DNA from: Gelidibacter salicanalis
GTDB lineage: Bacteria > Bacteroidota > Bacteroidia > Flavobacteriales > Flavobacteriaceae
Direction: 5' to 3'
NCBI RefSeq assembly: GCF_016469035.1
Contig: NZ_JAEHJZ010000026.1
Span: 1 to 64,000 of the forward strand
Length of the DNA: 64,000 nt
Positions within the stretch are counted from its first letter, which is position 1. Each line of letters starts with the position of its first letter. Below are positions 62,644 through 64,000 of this stretch, one piece after another. The notes under the pieces are model-generated. The model had not been told where the DNA came from and ran no database searches. It was given only the letters and a program-made list of their open reading frames with translations. Position numbers and translations under genes: made by a program.

Positions 62644-63933
62644 TTAAAGTTGGCTTACGCTTTCTGCCATTATCGGACCCAGTTCATATGCACTAGCCAT
62701 TAAATCAGGCTTGAGTTCCTTTACGCGTTGAACATCTCCTGCCGCTTTCAAAATTTCTGCACTATGATACAATGCCATTGGTTCAGAAGTATGTCCTAAT
62801 ACATATTTCTCGGTCAGTGACAAAGCTTCATTCAATTGTCCATTTTTAAAGTAAGACCAGGCCAATAAATCATAGGAATGTGGTGTTGGTCTGTTTTCTA
62901 TTTCAATCATTGCAATGTTTATAGCCTCTTGTAGGTTCATGTTTTCCTGAGTATACAGTTGGACATTGTATTGATTGTACATAGCACCATAAGCTTTATC
63001 TTTTACAGCACTATTATACAATGCAATCTGTTCTTTCTTCGCAACAACGTCACCCTTAAATTCATAAATTTGAGATTTTAATAGGTAATAATCTGGGGCG
63101 TGATAATCTTTAGTAACAGTATTTAAAATACGCAAAGCTTCATCAGCATTTTTCTCGTGTGAATACACTATCCACGCGATCCCCTTTTTAGCATAAGCAT
63201 CATTTGGATCGAGTTCCAATGCCTTTAAAAAATGCTCATAAGAATCCTGTATTTTACCGGCATGTCCATAAAAATCAGCCAGGTTGGTATAAGACCATTG
63301 TTTGATGCTTTTCAAATTTGACGATTCTGCAATGGCTTTGGCCTGTTCCATATACTCTATCGCAGCATCCAAGTTGCCTTGATGGTCACTCCATTTGGAC
63401 AATCTGATCAAATAATCAAAATCTGACATGTTTTCAAATTTTTCCAAATAGGCTTTTGCCAATTTATAATTGCCTAATTCTAAATGCACATCAAATAACA
63501 TCTTTTGAGTGTCTTTGAGATGATCGCCATTCATTTCAGCTTTGTGTAATAATTGCAGAGCCTCCTTAAATTTATGCTGGGAAATGTAGTTGGCAGCCAA
63601 GCTTTTCAACGGGCCTGAAGATTCGTAATTTCTCACCTCATTAAGTTTAATAAGATTGCTTTCTGCCGATTTTAAGTAATCGATTTTTCCGGTTGAAGCA
63701 AACATTGCTGCGTTAGAATGAGCAATTTTACTTAAGTAGCTATATTGGTTGGTTGCATCTTCTAATTTTTTATTCCAAAAATCATAATCCTTTTGGGCAT
63801 TTGTCCATGTTTCATTTTCGGTCGGGTCCAAATAAAGATCGTAATCTGAAATGTTTGAAACTTTTTGTGAAGAGTTAGTGCAACTACTTAATATAACCAA
63901 AAAGCAAAATGCTAAGATATATTTTGAGTTCAT
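62644..63933 (-). CDS. TPR lipoprotein upstream of the TonB receptor
   Basis: 429 residues: lipobox FLVILSSCTNSSQK, then a run of tetratricopeptide repeats across most of the length (for example AIEYMEQAKAIAES, YTNLADFYGHAGKIQDSYEHFLKALELDPNDAYAKKGIAWIVYSHEKNADEALRIL and YDLLAWSYFKNGQLNEALSLTEKYV). Anchored in the envelope, probably facing the periplasm or outside, and co-transcribed with the receptor. It may recruit or tether a partner for uptake; this is inference. Confidence 0.85.
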   Translation of the reverse strand: MNSKYILAFCFLVILSSCTNSSQKVSNISDYDLYLDPTENETWTNAQKDYDFWNKKLEDATNQYSYLSKIAHSNAAMFASTGKIDYLKSAESNLIKLNEVRNYESSGPLKSLAANYISQHKFKEALQLLHKAEMNGDHLKDTQKMLFDVHLELGNYKLAKAYLEKFENMSDFDYLIRLSKWSDHQGNLDAAIEYMEQAKAIAESSNLKSIKQWSYTNLADFYGHAGKIQDSYEHFLKALELDPNDAYAKKGIAWIVYSHEKNADEALRILNTVTKDYHAPDYYLLKSQIYEFKGDVVAKKEQIALYNSAVKDKAYGAMYNQYNVQLYTQENMNLQEAINIAMIEIENRPTPHSYDLLAWSYFKNGQLNEALSLTEKYVLGHTSEPMALYHSAEILKAAGDVQRVKELKPDLMASAYELGPIMAESVSQL

Positions 63934-64000
63934 GAGGTTGTTTTTTGAGTTTTTTTGTTTTGTGTCTTTTAAAATAACCCTGAAATAACGTGAGACATTA

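Overview
The window looks like a chromosomal segment of a marine-type Flavobacteriaceae (Bacteroidota) bacterium. The evidence is low GC content, promoters with TANNTTTG -7 boxes and short leaders, a type IX secretion tail, a cbb3 oxidase operon with a fused CcoNO, a lipoprotein (clade II type) NosZ, a TonB receptor and many small lipoproteins. The taxon is inferred from gene content and signals, not from a marker gene.

Layout. 1-1.5 kb: the end of an IS91-type element (HUH transposase plus tyrosine recombinase) next to a TPR/T9SS gene that has no start codon. 3-12 kb: fatty-acid beta-oxidation genes (acyl-CoA ligase, MarR regulator, FadJ-like protein, thiolase, acyl-CoA dehydrogenase), with a decayed sulfatase and a small S23-type gene flanked by perfect inverted repeats inserted among them. 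12-14 kb: a BlaI/BlaR1 pair in which the BlaR1 C-terminus is a peptidoglycan amidase. 14-24 kb: secreted peptidases, an array of 116-bp repeats, a MoxR-like AAA/VWA pair and an S9 peptidase. 24-26 kb: a phosphatidate phosphatase and a diacylglycerol kinase, divergent. 26-36 kb: an Fnr-type regulator, the copper ATPase CcoI and the cbb3 oxidase operon. 36-39 kb: an Rrf2/NsrR-like regulator, the di-iron repair protein Ric, a heme-copper-oxidase-like membrane protein and a hemerythrin. 39-40 kb: gene debris. 40-54 kb: denitrification genes, namely nos (cytochrome c, fasciclin, nosZ, membrane protein, nosL, D, F, Y), nirK-nirV-SCO-porin, a universal stress protein and hemN. 54-64 kb: sodC, an ECF sigma/anti-sigma pair, a K+/H+ antiporter, a PAS histidine kinase, and a TPR lipoprotein with a TonB receptor.

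How it fits together. The 26-54 kb block is a low-oxygen and nitrogen-oxide respiration island: high-affinity oxidase, nitrite reductase, N2O reductase, copper handling, anaerobic heme synthesis and NO damage repair. No nitric oxide reductase is visible. Five promoters in this block (ccoS, nos, nirK, hemN and a dead gene) carry an Fnr-like palindrome whose centre lies exactly 36.5 bp from the last base of the -7 box; ccoI has 37.5 bp. A second palindrome (AGGACAATATTGTCCT type) is present at rrf2, ric, nos and nirK. At nos and nirK its centre is exactly 19 bp upstream of the Fnr-like box. This suggests a two-input oxygen/NO promoter design that can be tested directly.
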